The notes below the pieces were generated by a model. That model did not search any database. It was not told the origin of the DNA and saw only the letters and a program-made list of their open reading frames with translations. 64,000 nucleotides of DNA. Source: Herminiimonas fonticola. Lineage in GTDB: Bacteria > Pseudomonadota > Gammaproteobacteria > Burkholderiales > Burkholderiaceae_D. Positions 1-9,476 of this stretch are shown here, in pieces. Numbering within the stretch: the stretch's first letter is position 1; each line of letters opens with the position of its first letter. Position numbers and translations under genes: made by a program. The stretch is taken from assembly GCF_003293745.1 (NCBI RefSeq), contig NZ_PTLZ01000001.1:1364001-1428000 (forward strand). The letters are read 5' to 3'.

Positions 1-423
1 GCTAGCCATCACAGCGAGTAGTAAAGACGAAGGGCCGACTAAAGGTTTGACTTGAATACCTTGTGCATGGGCAAGGCGCACTAGATTAGCACCCGGATCT
101 GCAACCGCCGGGACGCCCGCTTCGGAAATCAATCCTGCATCTTGTCCAACCAAGATCGGCTCCAGTAATGCAGGTAAATTCTTTGCATCAGTATTGACGT
201 TCAGTTCCGCGATATGAATTTCCTGTATCGATTTTGCGAGAGTATTGCGTGTCCCTATCAATTTGAGAAAAGCACGTGTGGTCTTGGCGTTTTCCGCAAT
301 GAAATAATCGAGCTTGGCCGTCAGCAACTGTACTTCGGTTGGAATGATGTGCGCGAGTGGATCGACGCCATCAATTTCAGTTTGACCTAGGGTGTTGGGG
401 ATGAGATAAAGGATGCCGGGCAT
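1..423 (-). CDS. RsmI-family SAM-dependent methyltransferase (partial)
   Basis: The frame is open from an ATG at 423 to the window edge and gives 141 residues, so the C-terminal part is missing. The segment SEAGVPAVADPGANLV followed by VGPSSLLLAVMAS is typical of the tetrapyrrole-methylase fold of the RsmI family (COG0313), which includes the methyltransferase that 2'-O-methylates C1402 of 16S rRNA. The N-terminus (MPGILYLIPNTLGQ) looks like the shorter RsmI-like paralogue found beside maf in many betaproteobacteria rather than canonical RsmI; this is from memory, and the substrate is not certain. It lies just downstream of yceF on the same strand, 49 bp apart. Confidence 0.8.
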   Translation of the reverse strand, partial: MPGILYLIPNTLGQTEIDGVDPLAHIIPTEVQLLTAKLDYFIAENAKTTRAFLKLIGTRNTLAKSIQEIHIAELNVNTDAKNLPALLEPILVGQDAGLISEAGVPAVADPGANLVRLAHAQGIQVKPLVGPSSLLLAVMAS

Positions 424-472
424 GTGCTGGTTTATATGAGTATGGATAAATGCGTGGCTGAAATAGAGCTTC

Positions 473-1087
473 TTAAGCGCCGAAAAAACCAAGGCCGGCC
501 CGTCGTAACATGGCTGTCAGTGTAATCAGGGGGAGGCCGGTTAATGCGCTTGGGTCGCTGCTTTCAATTCTTTCGATGATGGCGATGCCCAAGCCTTCGT
601 TTTTTGCACTTCCAGCACAATCATATGGCTGCTCTATACGTAAATAGGCATCGAGTTCGGCATCCGGTAAATCTCGAAAGGTCACAAAAGTCTGGATGTT
701 TTCCAGCTGGATTTGCGGCGAAGTAGTGTCGATACGTGAGTCAAACAGACATAAGGCAGTATGAAATACCACTTTGCGGCCGCGCATTTTCTGCAATTGC
801 TTGAGCGCGTTTTCGTGGGTGCCGGGTTTGCCAATTTGTTCGCCATCCAGGGTTGCGACTTGATCGGAGCCAATTACCAGCGAGTTCGGGCTTCTTAGTC
901 CTATAACGGTGGCTTTTTCTTGCGCTAACCGTAAAGCCGTTGCGTCTGGTGACTCATTTTCTGCAGGTGTTTCATCTATATCCGGCACCATCACGTCGAA
1001 CGGAAGGTGTAGACGGGATAGCAACTCTTTGCGATAAATCGAGCTGGAGCCGAGTATTAGTCGAGGTTGAGGGGATGGAGAAGGCAT
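473..1087 (-). CDS. yceF: Maf-family nucleotide pyrophosphatase, YceF type
   Basis: A 204-residue protein of the Maf/HAM1-like fold. It begins RLILGSSSIYRKELL, the Maf substrate-binding loop, and carries DIDETP, IGSDQVATLDGEQIGKP and CAGSAKNEGLGI, which match the YceF subgroup. YceF hydrolyses modified nucleotides such as 7-methyl-GTP to the monophosphate, a house-cleaning role (family knowledge). The frame extends upstream to a TTG at 1117, but the ATG at 1087 puts the start right before the conserved first strand, as in relatives. It is divergent from yceD, with the yceD promoter in the gap. It probably shares a transcript with the methyltransferase gene at 1-423. Confidence 0.9.
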   Translation of the reverse strand: MPSPSPQPRLILGSSSIYRKELLSRLHLPFDVMVPDIDETPAENESPDATALRLAQEKATVIGLRSPNSLVIGSDQVATLDGEQIGKPGTHENALKQLQKMRGRKVVFHTALCLFDSRIDTTSPQIQLENIQTFVTFRDLPDAELDAYLRIEQPYDCAGSAKNEGLGIAIIERIESSDPSALTGLPLITLTAMLRRAGLGFFGA

Positions 1088-1135
1088 TATTTGATGTTTA
1101 TTTGAATGACCGCTCAATAAAAGTGCTCTAACACT

Positions 1136-1165
1136 TTGACGAATAAAGGAAAAGCCTGTTATTAT
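1136..1165 (+). promoter_or_regulatory. Putative sigma-70 promoter of yceD
   Basis: TTGACG at 1136-1141 and TATTAT at 1160-1165 are separated by 18 bp, 29 bp ahead of the yceD ATG. Both hexamers are one base from consensus. It would drive the yceD-rpmF-plsX-fab cluster, perhaps with a second start before rpmF. Confidence 0.55.
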
Positions 1166-1193
1166 CGCAGGTTTTCCGGGTTCAGCTAAGCCT

Positions 1194-1691
1194 ATGAGCG
1201 CTTTTGTAATCGATGCCTTCGAGTTCAGTCGGCTTAAAGAGCGGCGTGAGGGCGATGTTTCTATCGCCGATATGGCAAGACTCTCCGCCGAGTCCGTGAA
1301 TAAATCCGCATCGTTGCATTGGACTTTGCAAGGCGGTGCAGACTCACTGAATCATCCGCAATTGATCCTGACTGTTTCGGGCGAGATTGAGTTGATGTGC
1401 CAGCGTTGCATGACGCCACTGAAGTTTGCGGTTGAGTCAGAGTCTGTATTGATTCTCGCGAAAACCGATGAGCGTGCGGATGAAATCGACATTTTGCTGG
1501 CAGATGATACGGTTGACGTCATTGTCGGTTCGAAGGCCATGAATGTCATGGAGCTGATTGAAGATGAAGCTTTGCTGGCGATACCGCTGGCGCCCAAGCA
1601 TGATATTTGTCCTGGCAATGCGGTACTGGATGATTTGATGAGTACAAAGAAAGCGTCGCCTTTCGATGTGCTTAAAGGTTTGAAGCAATAG
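1194..1691 (+). CDS. yceD: YceD / DUF177 family protein
   Basis: A 165-residue protein of the DUF177 family, which almost always sits directly before rpmF. It has the paired-cysteine signature CQRC in the middle and the C-terminal block HDICPGNA, the usual metal-binding-like pattern of YceD. Its role is not firmly known; in plants and some bacteria the family is tied to 23S rRNA accumulation or processing. The ATG at 1194 is 29 bp after a good promoter. Its position upstream of rpmF supports a link to ribosome assembly. It probably belongs to the same operon as rpmF and plsX. Confidence 0.88.
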   Translation: MSAFVIDAFEFSRLKERREGDVSIADMARLSAESVNKSASLHWTLQGGADSLNHPQLILTVSGEIELMCQRCMTPLKFAVESESVLILAKTDERADEIDILLADDTVDVIVGSKAMNVMELIEDEALLAIPLAPKHDICPGNAVLDDLMSTKKASPFDVLKGLKQ

Positions 1692-1775
1692 AATTTACGG
1701 TCGCGGCTGTCTGAGCGGGCGGTTTGTAATTTGTAGTAAAGATTGTCGGTTTGCGGTGAGTTTGCAAACTGAATG

Positions 1776-1784
1776 TGTTAGAAT
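1776..1784 (+). promoter_or_regulatory. Putative extended -10 promoter of rpmF
   Basis: TGT followed by TAGAAT (1779-1784) is an extended -10 element 27 bp before the rpmF ATG. There is no good -35 hexamer at normal spacing, so this is a suggestion only. Confidence 0.35.
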
Positions 1785-1811
1785 TTTAGAACTTAAGGTT
1801 TAGGAGTTATC

Positions 1812-1994
1812 ATGGCTGTTCAGCAAAATAAAAAGACACCGTCGAAACGCGGTATGCATCGTTCGCACGACTTCCTGGTTGCTCCGCAACTGAGCGTTGA
1901 GCAAACCACGGGTGAAACGCATCTGCGTCACCACATCAGCCCAAACGGCTTTTACCGTGGTCGTAAAGTACTGAAAACCAAAAACGACGAATAA
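1812..1994 (+). CDS. rpmF: 50S ribosomal protein L32
   Basis: A 60-residue basic protein starting [20 protein letters not shown], the standard L32 N-terminus, and ending near [11 protein letters not shown]32 is a component of the large ribosomal subunit. The length is normal for proteobacteria. The zinc-binding cysteine pairs present in some L32 proteins are absent, so this is the C-minus form. It lies between yceD and plsX, a conserved arrangement that couples ribosome and lipid synthesis. The start ATG follows TTTAGGAG at 1800-1807, a good ribosome binding site. Confidence 0.97.
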   Translation: MAVQQNKKTPSKRGMHRSHDFLVAPQLSVEQTTGETHLRHHISPNGFYRGRKVLKTKNDE

Positions 1995-2141
1995 TTTGTT
2001 TGTCGTTCTGGCGAAGAAAGCGGCGCGATGAGTGTAAACTTTGCGCCGTTTTTTCATGTGCCGAGACAGCACGGTGCGTCATTTTGAATCAAGCCAAGTT
2101 TGGCCCATAATTGCGGCTAGAGTGAGGCACGAGTCAAGCCA

Positions 2142-3233
2142 ATGACAATAAAAATATCCATAGACTGCATGGGTGGCGATCACGGCCCCGCAGTTACTAT
2201 TCCCGCCGCCATTTCGTTTGTCGAAAGCGAGCCAGACGCCGAGCTTATTTTAGTCGGGCTGGGAGATCAGCTTTTGGCTGAACTAAAAAAGCACAAGGCA
2301 AGCGAGCATCCGCGTCTGTCGGTCGTTAACGCGACTGAAGTTGTGACGATGGACGACACCCTTGAAGTTGCATTGCGTCGCAAGAAGGATTCTTCTATGC
2401 GTGTGGCAATCAATCTCGTCAAGCAAGGTCAGGCTGACGCGTGTGTCTCCGCTGGTAATACGGGCGCCTTGATGGCGATTTCTCGTTACGTGTTGAAGAC
2501 GATTCCAGGTGTTGATCGTCCTGCCATCTGCAGTATTCTCCCCAATCAAAAAGACGGTCCGACCTACATGCTCGATCTCGGCGCCAATGTCGATTGCGAG
2601 CCGCAGCATTTGCATCAATTTGCATTGATGGGTTCTGCGCTGGTATCGGCGATGGAAGGCAAACCGAAACCAACAGTCGGTTTGTTGAATGTTGGTGAAG
2701 AAGATATCAAGGGCAACGACATCGTCAAGCAGACGGCTGTATTGCTACGCGCGGACCATGAGCGCGGCACCTTGAATTTTTACGGTAACGTCGAAGGCAA
2801 CGATATCTTTAAAGGTACGACGGATATCGTCGTGTGCGACGGCTTTGTCGGCAATGTGACCTTGAAGGCATCGGAAGGCCTGGGACGTTTTGTGAAAAGC
2901 GTTTTGACTACCGAGTTCAAGAGGACTCCGCTGACTATGCTTGGTGCCCTGATTGCGCGTCCGGCATTGAAAGCAATTTCACAACGTTTGAATCCTTCCC
3001 GCTACAATGGCGGCAGCTTGCTGGGACTACGCGGCTTGGTATTCAAAAGCCATGGCGGAGCGGATGCCTATGGTTATCAATGGGCGATCAAGCGCGCTTT
3101 CGATGCGGCCAAATATGATGTGCTGGCGCGTATTTCGACAAAAATCGCTGATCTGATGCCGCAATCGGCATTGACGGCGTCTTCCGAAAATCCAGTTACC
3201 GCAACAGAAAAAACAGAACAGAAAACCGCATGA
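2142..3233 (+). CDS. plsX: Phosphate acyltransferase PlsX
   Basis: A 363-residue protein with the PlsX start [14 protein letters not shown] and the internal blocks [20 protein letters not shown] and [15 protein letters not shown]. PlsX converts acyl-ACP to acyl-phosphate, the substrate of PlsY, at the start of phospholipid synthesis. It is a soluble, peripherally membrane-associated enzyme. The C-terminal 25 or so residues (rich in T, S, E and K) extend slightly beyond the conserved core. Its last 4 bases overlap fabH (ATGA), implying translational coupling. The gene lies 147 bp after rpmF. Confidence 0.97.
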   Translation: MTIKISIDCMGGDHGPAVTIPAAISFVESEPDAELILVGLGDQLLAELKKHKASEHPRLSVVNATEVVTMDDTLEVALRRKKDSSMRVAINLVKQGQADACVSAGNTGALMAISRYVLKTIPGVDRPAICSILPNQKDGPTYMLDLGANVDCEPQHLHQFALMGSALVSAMEGKPKPTVGLLNVGEEDIKGNDIVKQTAVLLRADHERGTLNFYGNVEGNDIFKGTTDIVVCDGFVGNVTLKASEGLGRFVKSVLTTEFKRTPLTMLGALIARPALKAISQRLNPSRYNGGSLLGLRGLVFKSHGGADAYGYQWAIKRAFDAAKYDVLARISTKIADLMPQSALTASSENPVTATEKTEQKTA

Positions 3234-4216
3234 CTCTCTATAGCAAAATTATCGGTACCGGCAGTTTTCTGCCGCCTAACCGGGTGACGAATCAGGACTT
3301 AATAGAACGGCTTGCTCTCGATGGCATAGAAACATCCGATGAATGGATCGTTTCTCGTAGCGGGATTTCCGCGCGCCATTACGTCGGTGCAGATATGCAG
3401 TCTAGCGATCTGGCGGTTGAGGCTGCAAAACGCGCGCTGGACATGGCCCAATTGGCGGCTAATGATATCGACCTGATTATTCTGGCTACCTCGACGCCTG
3501 ATTTTTTCGGTGGTTTCCCAAGCACTGCATGCGTGGTGCAACGCAAGTTGGGTATCACGAATGGCTGTGCCGCCGTCGATGTGCAGGCGGTGTGCAGCGG
3601 TTTCGTGTATGCGCTTGCGACAGCTGATAAATTCATCAAGTCTGGCTCACATAAAAACGTTTTGGTGATTGGTGCTGAAGTATTTTCGCGCATCATCGAT
3701 TTCAAGGATAGAACGACTTGCGTGCTGTTTGGCGACGGCTCCGGTGCTGTCGTCATGACTGCTTCTGATGAACCAGGTGTGCTGGCGACCAAGCTGCATG
3801 CAGACGGTAGTTATGGCGATATTCTTTGCGGACCTGGAAGAATCAGCAATGGCGTGCTTGAAGGCAGCGCGTTCATGTACATGGATGGTCAGGCAGTATT
3901 CAAGCTGGCAATCGGATTGCTGGATAAAGTCGCCAATGAAGCTTTGCAACTTGCAAATATGAATGCATCCGAAGTCGACTGGATAGTCCCGCACCAAGCG
4001 AACATTCGCATCATGCAAGGCACTGCGAAAAAACTTGGCCTCAGCATGGATAAGATGATTGTGACGGTTGATCAGCATGGCAACACATCTGCCGCATCGA
4101 TTCCACTGGCACTTGATGTCGGCGTGCGCGATGGTCGTATCAAGCCAGGTCAGAACGTCATGATGGAAGGCGTGGGCGGCGGCTTTACCTGGGGTGCCGT
4201 GCTGGTACGCATGTAA
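3230..4216 (+). CDS. fabH: 3-oxoacyl-ACP synthase III (FabH)
   Basis: A 328-residue thiolase-fold enzyme that condenses acetyl-CoA with malonyl-ACP to start fatty acid synthesis. The catalytic triad is visible: Cys122 in VQAVCSGF, His255 in VPHQANIR and Asn285 in QHGNTSAAS. The length is normal. The start overlaps the plsX stop as ATGA. A 46-bp AT-rich gap separates it from fabD. There is only one fabH in the window. Confidence 0.97.
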   Translation: MTLYSKIIGTGSFLPPNRVTNQDLIERLALDGIETSDEWIVSRSGISARHYVGADMQSSDLAVEAAKRALDMAQLAANDIDLIILATSTPDFFGGFPSTACVVQRKLGITNGCAAVDVQAVCSGFVYALATADKFIKSGSHKNVLVIGAEVFSRIIDFKDRTTCVLFGDGSGAVVMTASDEPGVLATKLHADGSYGDILCGPGRISNGVLEGSAFMYMDGQAVFKLAIGLLDKVANEALQLANMNASEVDWIVPHQANIRIMQGTAKKLGLSMDKMIVTVDQHGNTSAASIPLALDVGVRDGRIKPGQNVMMEGVGGGFTWGAVLVRM

Positions 4217-4262
4217 TTCTGTTTTCGCGTCAATCTGTTGATCATTCAAATTAAAAAATAAC

Positions 4263-5195
4263 ATGAGCAAATTCGCATTCGTTTTTCCGGGGCAAGGGTC
4301 GCAAGCGATCGGTATGTTGAACGGCTTTGCCGACAACCTTGTGGTGCAACAAACTCTGGCAGAAGCATCGGACGCATTGCAGTTCGATCTGGCCAAGTTG
4401 ATTGCTGAAGGTCCCAAAGAAGAACTCGATCTGACTACCAACACCCAGCCTGTGATGTTGACAGCAGCAGTTGCGATGCATCGTGCATGGATAGCTGCTG
4501 GTGGTAAAACACCGGTGCTGGTCGCAGGTCATAGCCTGGGCGAATATTCTGCGTTGGTTGCTGCTGGTGTGATTGCATTCAAGGATGCAGTGCCGCTGGT
4601 GCGTTTTCGTGCCAAGGCCATGCAGGAGGCTGTTCCTGTCGGTCAAGGCGGCATGGCAGCGATTCTCGGTTTGTCGGATGCAGATGTGCTTGCCGTATGT
4701 GCAGAAGCAGCGCAGGGCGACGTGGTCGAAGCGGTTAACTTCAATGCACCAGCTCAAGTCGTGATTGCAGGACACAAGGCAGCAATTGAACGTGCTTGCG
4801 AGATTGCCAAAGCCAAAGGCGCGAAGCGCGCACTGGTGCTGCCGGTTTCTGCGCCTTTCCATTCATCCTTGCTGAAGCCAGCTTCGGATCGTTTGCGTGA
4901 ATACCTGGCTGGAGTGGCTTTCAGTGCTCCGCAAATTCCATTGATCAATAACGTCGATGTCGCAATTGTCAGCGATGTGGATGGCATCAAGGATGCACTG
5001 GTGCGTCAGGCTGCGAATCCGGTACGTTGGGTTGAATCGGTGCAAAAAATGGCTGCTGAAGGCGTGACAGATGTGGTTGAATGCGGCCCAGGTAAAGTGC
5101 TGGCCGGTTTGACTAAACGTATCAATGGCGAACTCACGGGGCACGCAATTGTCGATCAAGCGTCGCTGGACGCTGTCTTGGAGCTTTTGAAATAA
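4263..5195 (+). CDS. fabD: Malonyl-CoA:ACP transacylase (FabD)
   Basis: A 310-residue acyltransferase that loads malonyl units onto ACP. FVFPGQGSQ is at the N-terminus, the nucleophile Ser91 lies in GHSLGEYSAL and His200 in APFHSSLL. VNFNAPAQVVIAG and VVECGPGKVL are the other family blocks. Its stop overlaps the fabG start by one base (TAATG), so translation is coupled. All catalytic residues are intact. Confidence 0.97.
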   Translation: MSKFAFVFPGQGSQAIGMLNGFADNLVVQQTLAEASDALQFDLAKLIAEGPKEELDLTTNTQPVMLTAAVAMHRAWIAAGGKTPVLVAGHSLGEYSALVAAGVIAFKDAVPLVRFRAKAMQEAVPVGQGGMAAILGLSDADVLAVCAEAAQGDVVEAVNFNAPAQVVIAGHKAAIERACEIAKAKGAKRALVLPVSAPFHSSLLKPASDRLREYLAGVAFSAPQIPLINNVDVAIVSDVDGIKDALVRQAANPVRWVESVQKMAAEGVTDVVECGPGKVLAGLTKRINGELTGHAIVDQASLDAVLELLK

Positions 5196-5941
5196 TGACT
5201 ACAGTTGATTTGACGGGCCAAGTTGCCCTGGTAACCGGAGCTTCGCGCGGTATTGGCCGTGCTATTGCAGTTTCATTGGCGAAGCAGGGCGCCAAAGTAA
5301 TCGGTACCGCAACGTCGGAAGCCGGCGCGGTGGCGATTTCGGAATATCTTGCCGATGGCGGTAAAGGCGTCGTACTGGATGTTAATGACGCGACACGTTC
5401 AGTCGCATTGATAGATGAAATTCAAAAAGAATTCGGTGTAGCTGTCACCATCCTCGTCAACAATGCCGGGATTACACAAGATCAATTAGCCATGCGCATG
5501 AAGGATGATGAATGGGATAGCGTGATCGCTACCAATCTGACATCGGTAGGGCGTTTGTCGCGCGCTGTTCTGCGTGGCATGATGAAGGCCAAACATGGCC
5601 GCATCATTAACATTACCTCGGTTGTGGGCTCTGCCGGCAATGCCGGCCAAATGAATTATGCTGCTGCCAAGGCAGGCGTTGCCGGCATGAGCCGCGCGCT
5701 GGCTCGCGAGATCGGCAGCCGTAATATCACTGTCAATTGCGTAGCGCCTGGTTTTATCGATACCGATATGACCAAAACGCTGAGCGAACAACAAATTACT
5801 GCCTTGCTGCAACAAGTTCCGTTGGGACGTTTAGGCATGCCTGAAGACATTGCATCTGCTGTCAGCTTCCTTGCATCCCCGCAAGCGAGTTACATTACGG
5901 GTACCACCTTGCATGTCAACGGCGGTATGTACATGAGTTAA
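5195..5941 (+). CDS. fabG: 3-oxoacyl-ACP reductase (FabG)
   Basis: A 248-residue short-chain dehydrogenase that reduces 3-oxoacyl-ACP with NADPH. The nucleotide-binding TGASRGIG motif is near residue 13, NNAG is at about residue 89, and the catalytic Ser142, Tyr155 and Lys159 (YAAAK) are present. The C-terminus GTTLHVNGGMYMS is typical of FabG. A weak hairpin (GCTGA / TCAGC, 5963-5976) with a short T-run follows, so transcription may be partly reset before acpP. Confidence 0.97.
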   Translation: MTTVDLTGQVALVTGASRGIGRAIAVSLAKQGAKVIGTATSEAGAVAISEYLADGGKGVVLDVNDATRSVALIDEIQKEFGVAVTILVNNAGITQDQLAMRMKDDEWDSVIATNLTSVGRLSRAVLRGMMKAKHGRIINITSVVGSAGNAGQMNYAAAKAGVAGMSRALAREIGSRNITVNCVAPGFIDTDMTKTLSEQQITALLQQVPLGRLGMPEDIASAVSFLASPQASYITGTTLHVNGGMYMS

Positions 5942-6067
5942 AGTTGTAATTAGGTACTTTTGGCTGAAGTTTCAGCTTTCTTGAAGACAAAAGCTAAAAG
6001 TGAATTTTCGGTGCGCAAATCTGCTAAAATGCGCGCACTTTCTGTAACCACTCATTGGAGTTAAAAC

Positions 6068-6310
6068 ATGTCGGATATCGAACAACGCGTTAAGAAAATC
6101 GTCGCTGAACAACTGGGCGTCGCCGAAGCAGATATCAAAATTGAATCGTCGTTTGTTGACGATCTGGGTGCCGATTCGCTCGACACCGTTGAACTCGTGA
6201 TGGCACTCGAAGACGAATTCGAAATGGAAATCCCTGACGAACAAGCTGAGAAAATCACTACTGTGCAGCAGGCGATTGATTACGCCAAGGCACACGTCAA
6301 AGCCGCCTAA
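6068..6310 (+). CDS. acpP: Acyl carrier protein
   Basis: An 80-residue acidic protein with the 4'-phosphopantetheine site Ser37 in [10 protein letters not shown]. It carries growing acyl chains through fatty acid synthesis. AcpS, encoded at 19305 in this window, should activate it. Ribosome binding site TTGGAG lies at 6055-6060. A -10-like TAAAAT at 6025-6030 hints at a dedicated promoter, which fits the very high ACP levels known in bacteria, but no clear -35 is visible. Confidence 0.98.
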   Translation: MSDIEQRVKKIVAEQLGVAEADIKIESSFVDDLGADSLDTVELVMALEDEFEMEIPDEQAEKITTVQQAIDYAKAHVKAA

Positions 6311-6339
6311 GTTTTGTTGAACGACTCCAGGAGAATTGC

Positions 6340-7581
6340 TTGAGCCGCTCTAGTAAACGTCGTGTCGTAGTCACTGGTCTAGGTTGTGTTTCTCCCGTTG
6401 GTAACAATGTTGCTGATGCATGGAATGCCATCCTTGCAGGACAATCCGGTATTGCTACCATCACCAAGTTTGATGCGACTCCTTTCAGCACGCACTTTGC
6501 TGGAGAAGTAAAAAACTTCAATATCGAGGATTACATTCCTGGTAAAGAAGCGCGTCACATGGATACATTCATCCATTACGGCGTGGCAGCGGGCATGCAA
6601 GCCTGGCAGGATAGCGGACTGGTTGTCACCGAAGAAAATGCCGAGCGTATCGGCGTCATCGTCGGTTCCGGTATCGGTGGTTTGCCGCTGATCGAGAATA
6701 CGCATGCTGAACTGGTTAATCGCGGCCCACGCCGTATCAGCCCGTTCTTTGTGCCTGCTTCGATCATCAACATGATCTCCGGCCATCTGTCGATCACTTA
6801 TGGTCTTAAAGGGCCGAATCTGGCGATTGTGACTGCATGTACTACCGGTTTGCATTCGATAGGCGCTGCCGGTCGCATGATTGAATACGGTGATGCGGAT
6901 GTCATGATTGCAGGTGGTGCAGAATCGACCCTTTCGCCTTTGGGCCTGGGTGGTTTCGCCTCGGCTCGTGCGCTGTCTTCGCGCAATGATGATCCGGCGA
7001 CAGCTTCTCGTCCATGGGACAAGGATCGTGATGGTTTCGTGCTTGGTGAAGGTGCCGGTGTCATGGTGCTGGAAGAGTATGAACATGCAAAAGCACGTGG
7101 CGCGAAAATCTATGCAGAGTTGCTTGGCTTCGGTATGAGTGGCGATGCTTACCATATCACTGCGCCGAACATGGATGGTCCACGTCGCAGTATGGTCAAT
7201 GCCTTGAAGAATGCGGAAATCGCAGCCGATCAAGTGCAATACCTGAATGCGCATGGCACATCGACCCCGTTGGGCGATAAAAATGAAACAGATGCAGTGA
7301 AAGCCGCATTTGGCGCGCATGCGAAAAAATTGACTGTGAATTCGACCAAGTCGATGACCGGTCATTTGCTTGGCGGCGCGGGTGGTCTGGAGTCGGTGTT
7401 CACAGTTCTCGCACTACATCATCAGATTTCTCCGCCAACGATCAATATCCTCAATCAGGATCCGGAATGCGATCTCGATTACTGTGCCAATACGGCGCGC
7501 GAGATGCCGATTCAGTACGCCATGAAAAATAACTTCGGTTTTGGCGGTACGAACGGTACCCTGGTTTTTGGTAAAGCCTGA
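6340..7581 (+). CDS. fabF: 3-oxoacyl-ACP synthase II (FabF)
   Basis: A 413-residue elongating condensing enzyme. It starts with TTG at 6340, seven bases after CCAGGAG (6326-6332). The catalytic residues are Cys167 (TACTTGLH), His305 ([11 protein letters not shown]) and His342 ([11 protein letters not shown]). C-terminal [14 protein letters not shown] is intact. FabF elongates acyl chains and is important for unsaturated fatty acids at low temperature. It is the last gene of the fab operon, followed directly by a strong terminator. Confidence 0.97.
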   Translation: MSRSSKRRVVVTGLGCVSPVGNNVADAWNAILAGQSGIATITKFDATPFSTHFAGEVKNFNIEDYIPGKEARHMDTFIHYGVAAGMQAWQDSGLVVTEENAERIGVIVGSGIGGLPLIENTHAELVNRGPRRISPFFVPASIINMISGHLSITYGLKGPNLAIVTACTTGLHSIGAAGRMIEYGDADVMIAGGAESTLSPLGLGGFASARALSSRNDDPATASRPWDKDRDGFVLGEGAGVMVLEEYEHAKARGAKIYAELLGFGMSGDAYHITAPNMDGPRRSMVNALKNAEIAADQVQYLNAHGTSTPLGDKNETDAVKAAFGAHAKKLTVNSTKSMTGHLLGGAGGLESVFTVLALHHQISPPTINILNQDPECDLDYCANTAREMPIQYAMKNNFGFGGTNGTLVFGKA

Positions 7582-7582
7582 T

Positions 7583-7620
7583 AAAAATCCGGTCACCTTC
7601 ACAGGTTGACCGGATTTTTT
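7583..7620 (+). terminator. Rho-independent terminator of the fab operon
   Basis: A perfect 13-bp stem (AAAAATCCGGTCA / TGACCGGATTTTT) with an 11-base loop, ending in six T residues. It begins two bases after the fabF stop codon. Confidence 0.9.
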
Positions 7621-7635
7621 ACTTCATTCCCCCAC

Positions 7636-8136
7636 ATGTCTATCGCGGTCTCTGCCGTGATTCAACCATCCAGACTCCTGCTTGCACTGGTTGGCGGGAT
7701 GAGTACAATTTTATTGAGTATTGCCGCTCTGATTGCGACTGACTCGATTGGAAATCTGTCACTGTCAGCAAGAATTGTTTTGGCGGGACTATGCGCGAGC
7801 GTTGCGATCACTGCATTTTCTCGTGCAATGTTCCGCAAAACCAAATATGTAATTCACATCTCGGGAACCGGCCAGATTCGTTTGGCTACCGAGAAGAGAA
7901 ATGAACAAGCCATTGCCGACAGTGCTGCAGAGAGTGAGCTTGTTCATCTGTTGCCGGTATCGACAATATGGTCAGGTTTGCTCCTCTTGCATTTGCAAAA
8001 TGAACGGCAGCACACTATGGTTTTAACGATTTTGCCTGATATGGTTTCTGCGGAAAATTTTAGAGCTTTGCTGATAGCCTGTCGCTGGATCGTGTTACGC
8101 CATGCAGATGCAGCAGAGCCCGATATTCGGCATTAA
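7636..8136 (+). CDS. Hypothetical small membrane protein between fabF and rpoE
   Basis: A 166-residue protein if started at the ATG at 7636; the frame opens further upstream inside the terminator, which is unlikely to be translated. Two hydrophobic segments, about residues 10-32 and 40-57, suggest a membrane hairpin, followed by a cytoplasmic domain of about 105 residues. I do not recognise a domain. A similar small protein lies before rpoE in several Burkholderiales, as I recall, so it may be cotranscribed with or sense signals for the sigma-E operon; that is inference. The 96-bp gap to rpoE leaves room for a separate rpoE promoter. Translation starts only 16 bp after the fab terminator, so its own promoter must overlap fabF or the terminator. 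Confidence 0.65.
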   Translation: MSIAVSAVIQPSRLLLALVGGMSTILLSIAALIATDSIGNLSLSARIVLAGLCASVAITAFSRAMFRKTKYVIHISGTGQIRLATEKRNEQAIADSAAESELVHLLPVSTIWSGLLLLHLQNERQHTMVLTILPDMVSAENFRALLIACRWIVLRHADAAEPDIRH

Positions 8137-8232
8137 GCCAAGAATTAATTCTGGAATTTTTGAACCAATCATGTTTCGCTTAGTCAATAATGCGAACCGC
8201 GTGCGTGTTGCAAAATAACAAGGGAATTGGGA

Positions 8233-8835
8233 TTGACGACAGAACGCGAAATTGATCAGCTACTTGTCGAACGTGTACAACGTGGCGACAAAAAAGCTTT
8301 CGAGCTGTTAGTGATCAAATACCAACGGAAGTTAATGCGACTGGTGTCGCGGCTTGTTCGCGACCAGGCTGAGGCTGAAGACGTGGTGCAGGAAGCGTTC
8401 ATCAAGGCGTATCGTGCATTGCCGCAGTTTCGCGGCGATTCAGCCTTTTATACCTGGCTTTATCGCATCGGAATCAACACTGCAAAAAATTATCTGGTCA
8501 CACAAGGTCGTCGTGCACCGACATCAACTGAAGCAGATGTCGAAGAAGCAGAAACTTTTGACGACGGAGACCGCCTAAGAGATATCAACACGCCAGAATC
8601 GTTATTGGCAACAAAGCAAATCGCGCAGACTTTGAATACGGCGATGGACGAGTTGCCGGAAGAATTACGCATGGCGATTACATTGCGAGAGATCGAAGGG
8701 TTAAGTTACGACGAGATTGCCGAATCGATGGGTTGCCCTATCGGTACGGTGCGTAGCCGGATATTCCGGGCACGCGAGGCTATCTCGGAAAAATTAAGGC
8801 CGCTGTTGGATACGGCACTCGATAAACGTTGGTGA
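8233..8835 (+). CDS. rpoE: RNA polymerase sigma factor RpoE (sigma-E / AlgU type)
   Basis: A 200-residue ECF sigma factor. Region 2 is seen as ELLVIKYQRKLMRLV and DVVQEAFIKAYRAL, and region 4 as LPEELRMAITLREIEGLSYDEIA with GCPIGTVRSRIFRARE. It directs transcription of envelope-stress genes. I prefer the TTG at 8233 because AGGGA at 8221-8225 is then 7 bases away; the in-frame TTG at 8227 would be only one base from it. The following genes encode its anti-sigma factor, the regulator of that factor and a periplasmic protease, the classical rpoE operon. Confidence 0.95.
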   Translation: MTTEREIDQLLVERVQRGDKKAFELLVIKYQRKLMRLVSRLVRDQAEAEDVVQEAFIKAYRALPQFRGDSAFYTWLYRIGINTAKNYLVTQGRRAPTSTEADVEEAETFDDGDRLRDINTPESLLATKQIAQTLNTAMDELPEELRMAITLREIEGLSYDEIAESMGCPIGTVRSRIFRAREAISEKLRPLLDTALDKRW

Positions 8836-8901
8836 AAAATAAATAAAGAAGTACTTTTTGCTGCAAATATAGGGGTAAGCCTTAATTTTTTCGAGGTAGT
8901 G

Positions 8902-9471
8902 ATGAATACGATGAATATGACGCGTGAACAGATTTCAGCTTTTGCTGACAACGAATTGTCCGATGGACATCTCGATGTCACCTTGGCGGCTTTACGTCAG
9001 CAAGAAGGACGTGATACATGGAATCTTTATCATCAAATCGGTGATGCTTTGCGTTCCGACGATTTGAACGCGCAAGTGAATACTGATTTGACCTCCCGCA
9101 TATTTGCCAGTCTGGATGCGGAGCCGACCATTATGGTGGCGGCAAAACAGCGCGTGCCCGTCGCCAAGCAGGATGTGATGAAGCGTTTTGCAATGCCGGG
9201 TATGGCGGTTGCTGCGGTTGCAGTCGCTGCATTCCTGACTGTGCCGCAGATGATGACGCAAAATGCACCGGTGATTGCATCCAACCCAGCGCCTATCGTG
9301 CTGGCCTCGGCTACGCCTGACAAAGTAACGGTTGCCAGCCAGGACGGCGACGTCTTGCGTGATCCGCGCATCGACGAGTATCTGTTGGCGCACCAGCGCT
9401 TTTCCCCTTCGGTTTACAGCACTGCGCAATATGCACGTTCAGCTACGTTTGCTGTTGACTCTGATAAGTAA
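8902..9471 (+). CDS. rseA: Anti-sigma-E factor RseA
   Basis: A 189-residue single-pass membrane protein. The N-terminal domain TREQISAFADNELSDGHLD is the RseA/MucA sigma-binding motif, a hydrophobic stretch near residues 93-112 is the membrane anchor, and a periplasmic tail of about 75 residues follows. It holds sigma-E inactive until cleaved under envelope stress. An in-frame GTG at 8899 is directly before the ATG; CGAGG at 8892-8896 fits the ATG better. It is five bases before rseB, a tight coupling. Confidence 0.9.
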   Translation: MNTMNMTREQISAFADNELSDGHLDVTLAALRQQEGRDTWNLYHQIGDALRSDDLNAQVNTDLTSRIFASLDAEPTIMVAAKQRVPVAKQDVMKRFAMPGMAVAAVAVAAFLTVPQMMTQNAPVIASNPAPIVLASATPDKVTVASQDGDVLRDPRIDEYLLAHQRFSPSVYSTAQYARSATFAVDSDK

Positions 9472-9476
9472 TTGAC

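Noticed and set aside
3647-4444. A 265-residue open frame antisense to fabH and fabD
   Set aside because: It spans two conserved genes and their gap, and has a shadow-like composition.
6379-7365. A 328-residue open frame antisense to fabF
   Set aside because: FabF is complete with all catalytic residues; the antisense frame has no domain features.
8153-8188. A possible sigma-E promoter before rpoE (TGAACC and TCAAT)
   Set aside because: Both elements deviate from the GAACTT / TCTGA consensus, so autoregulation is not supported by this sequence alone.
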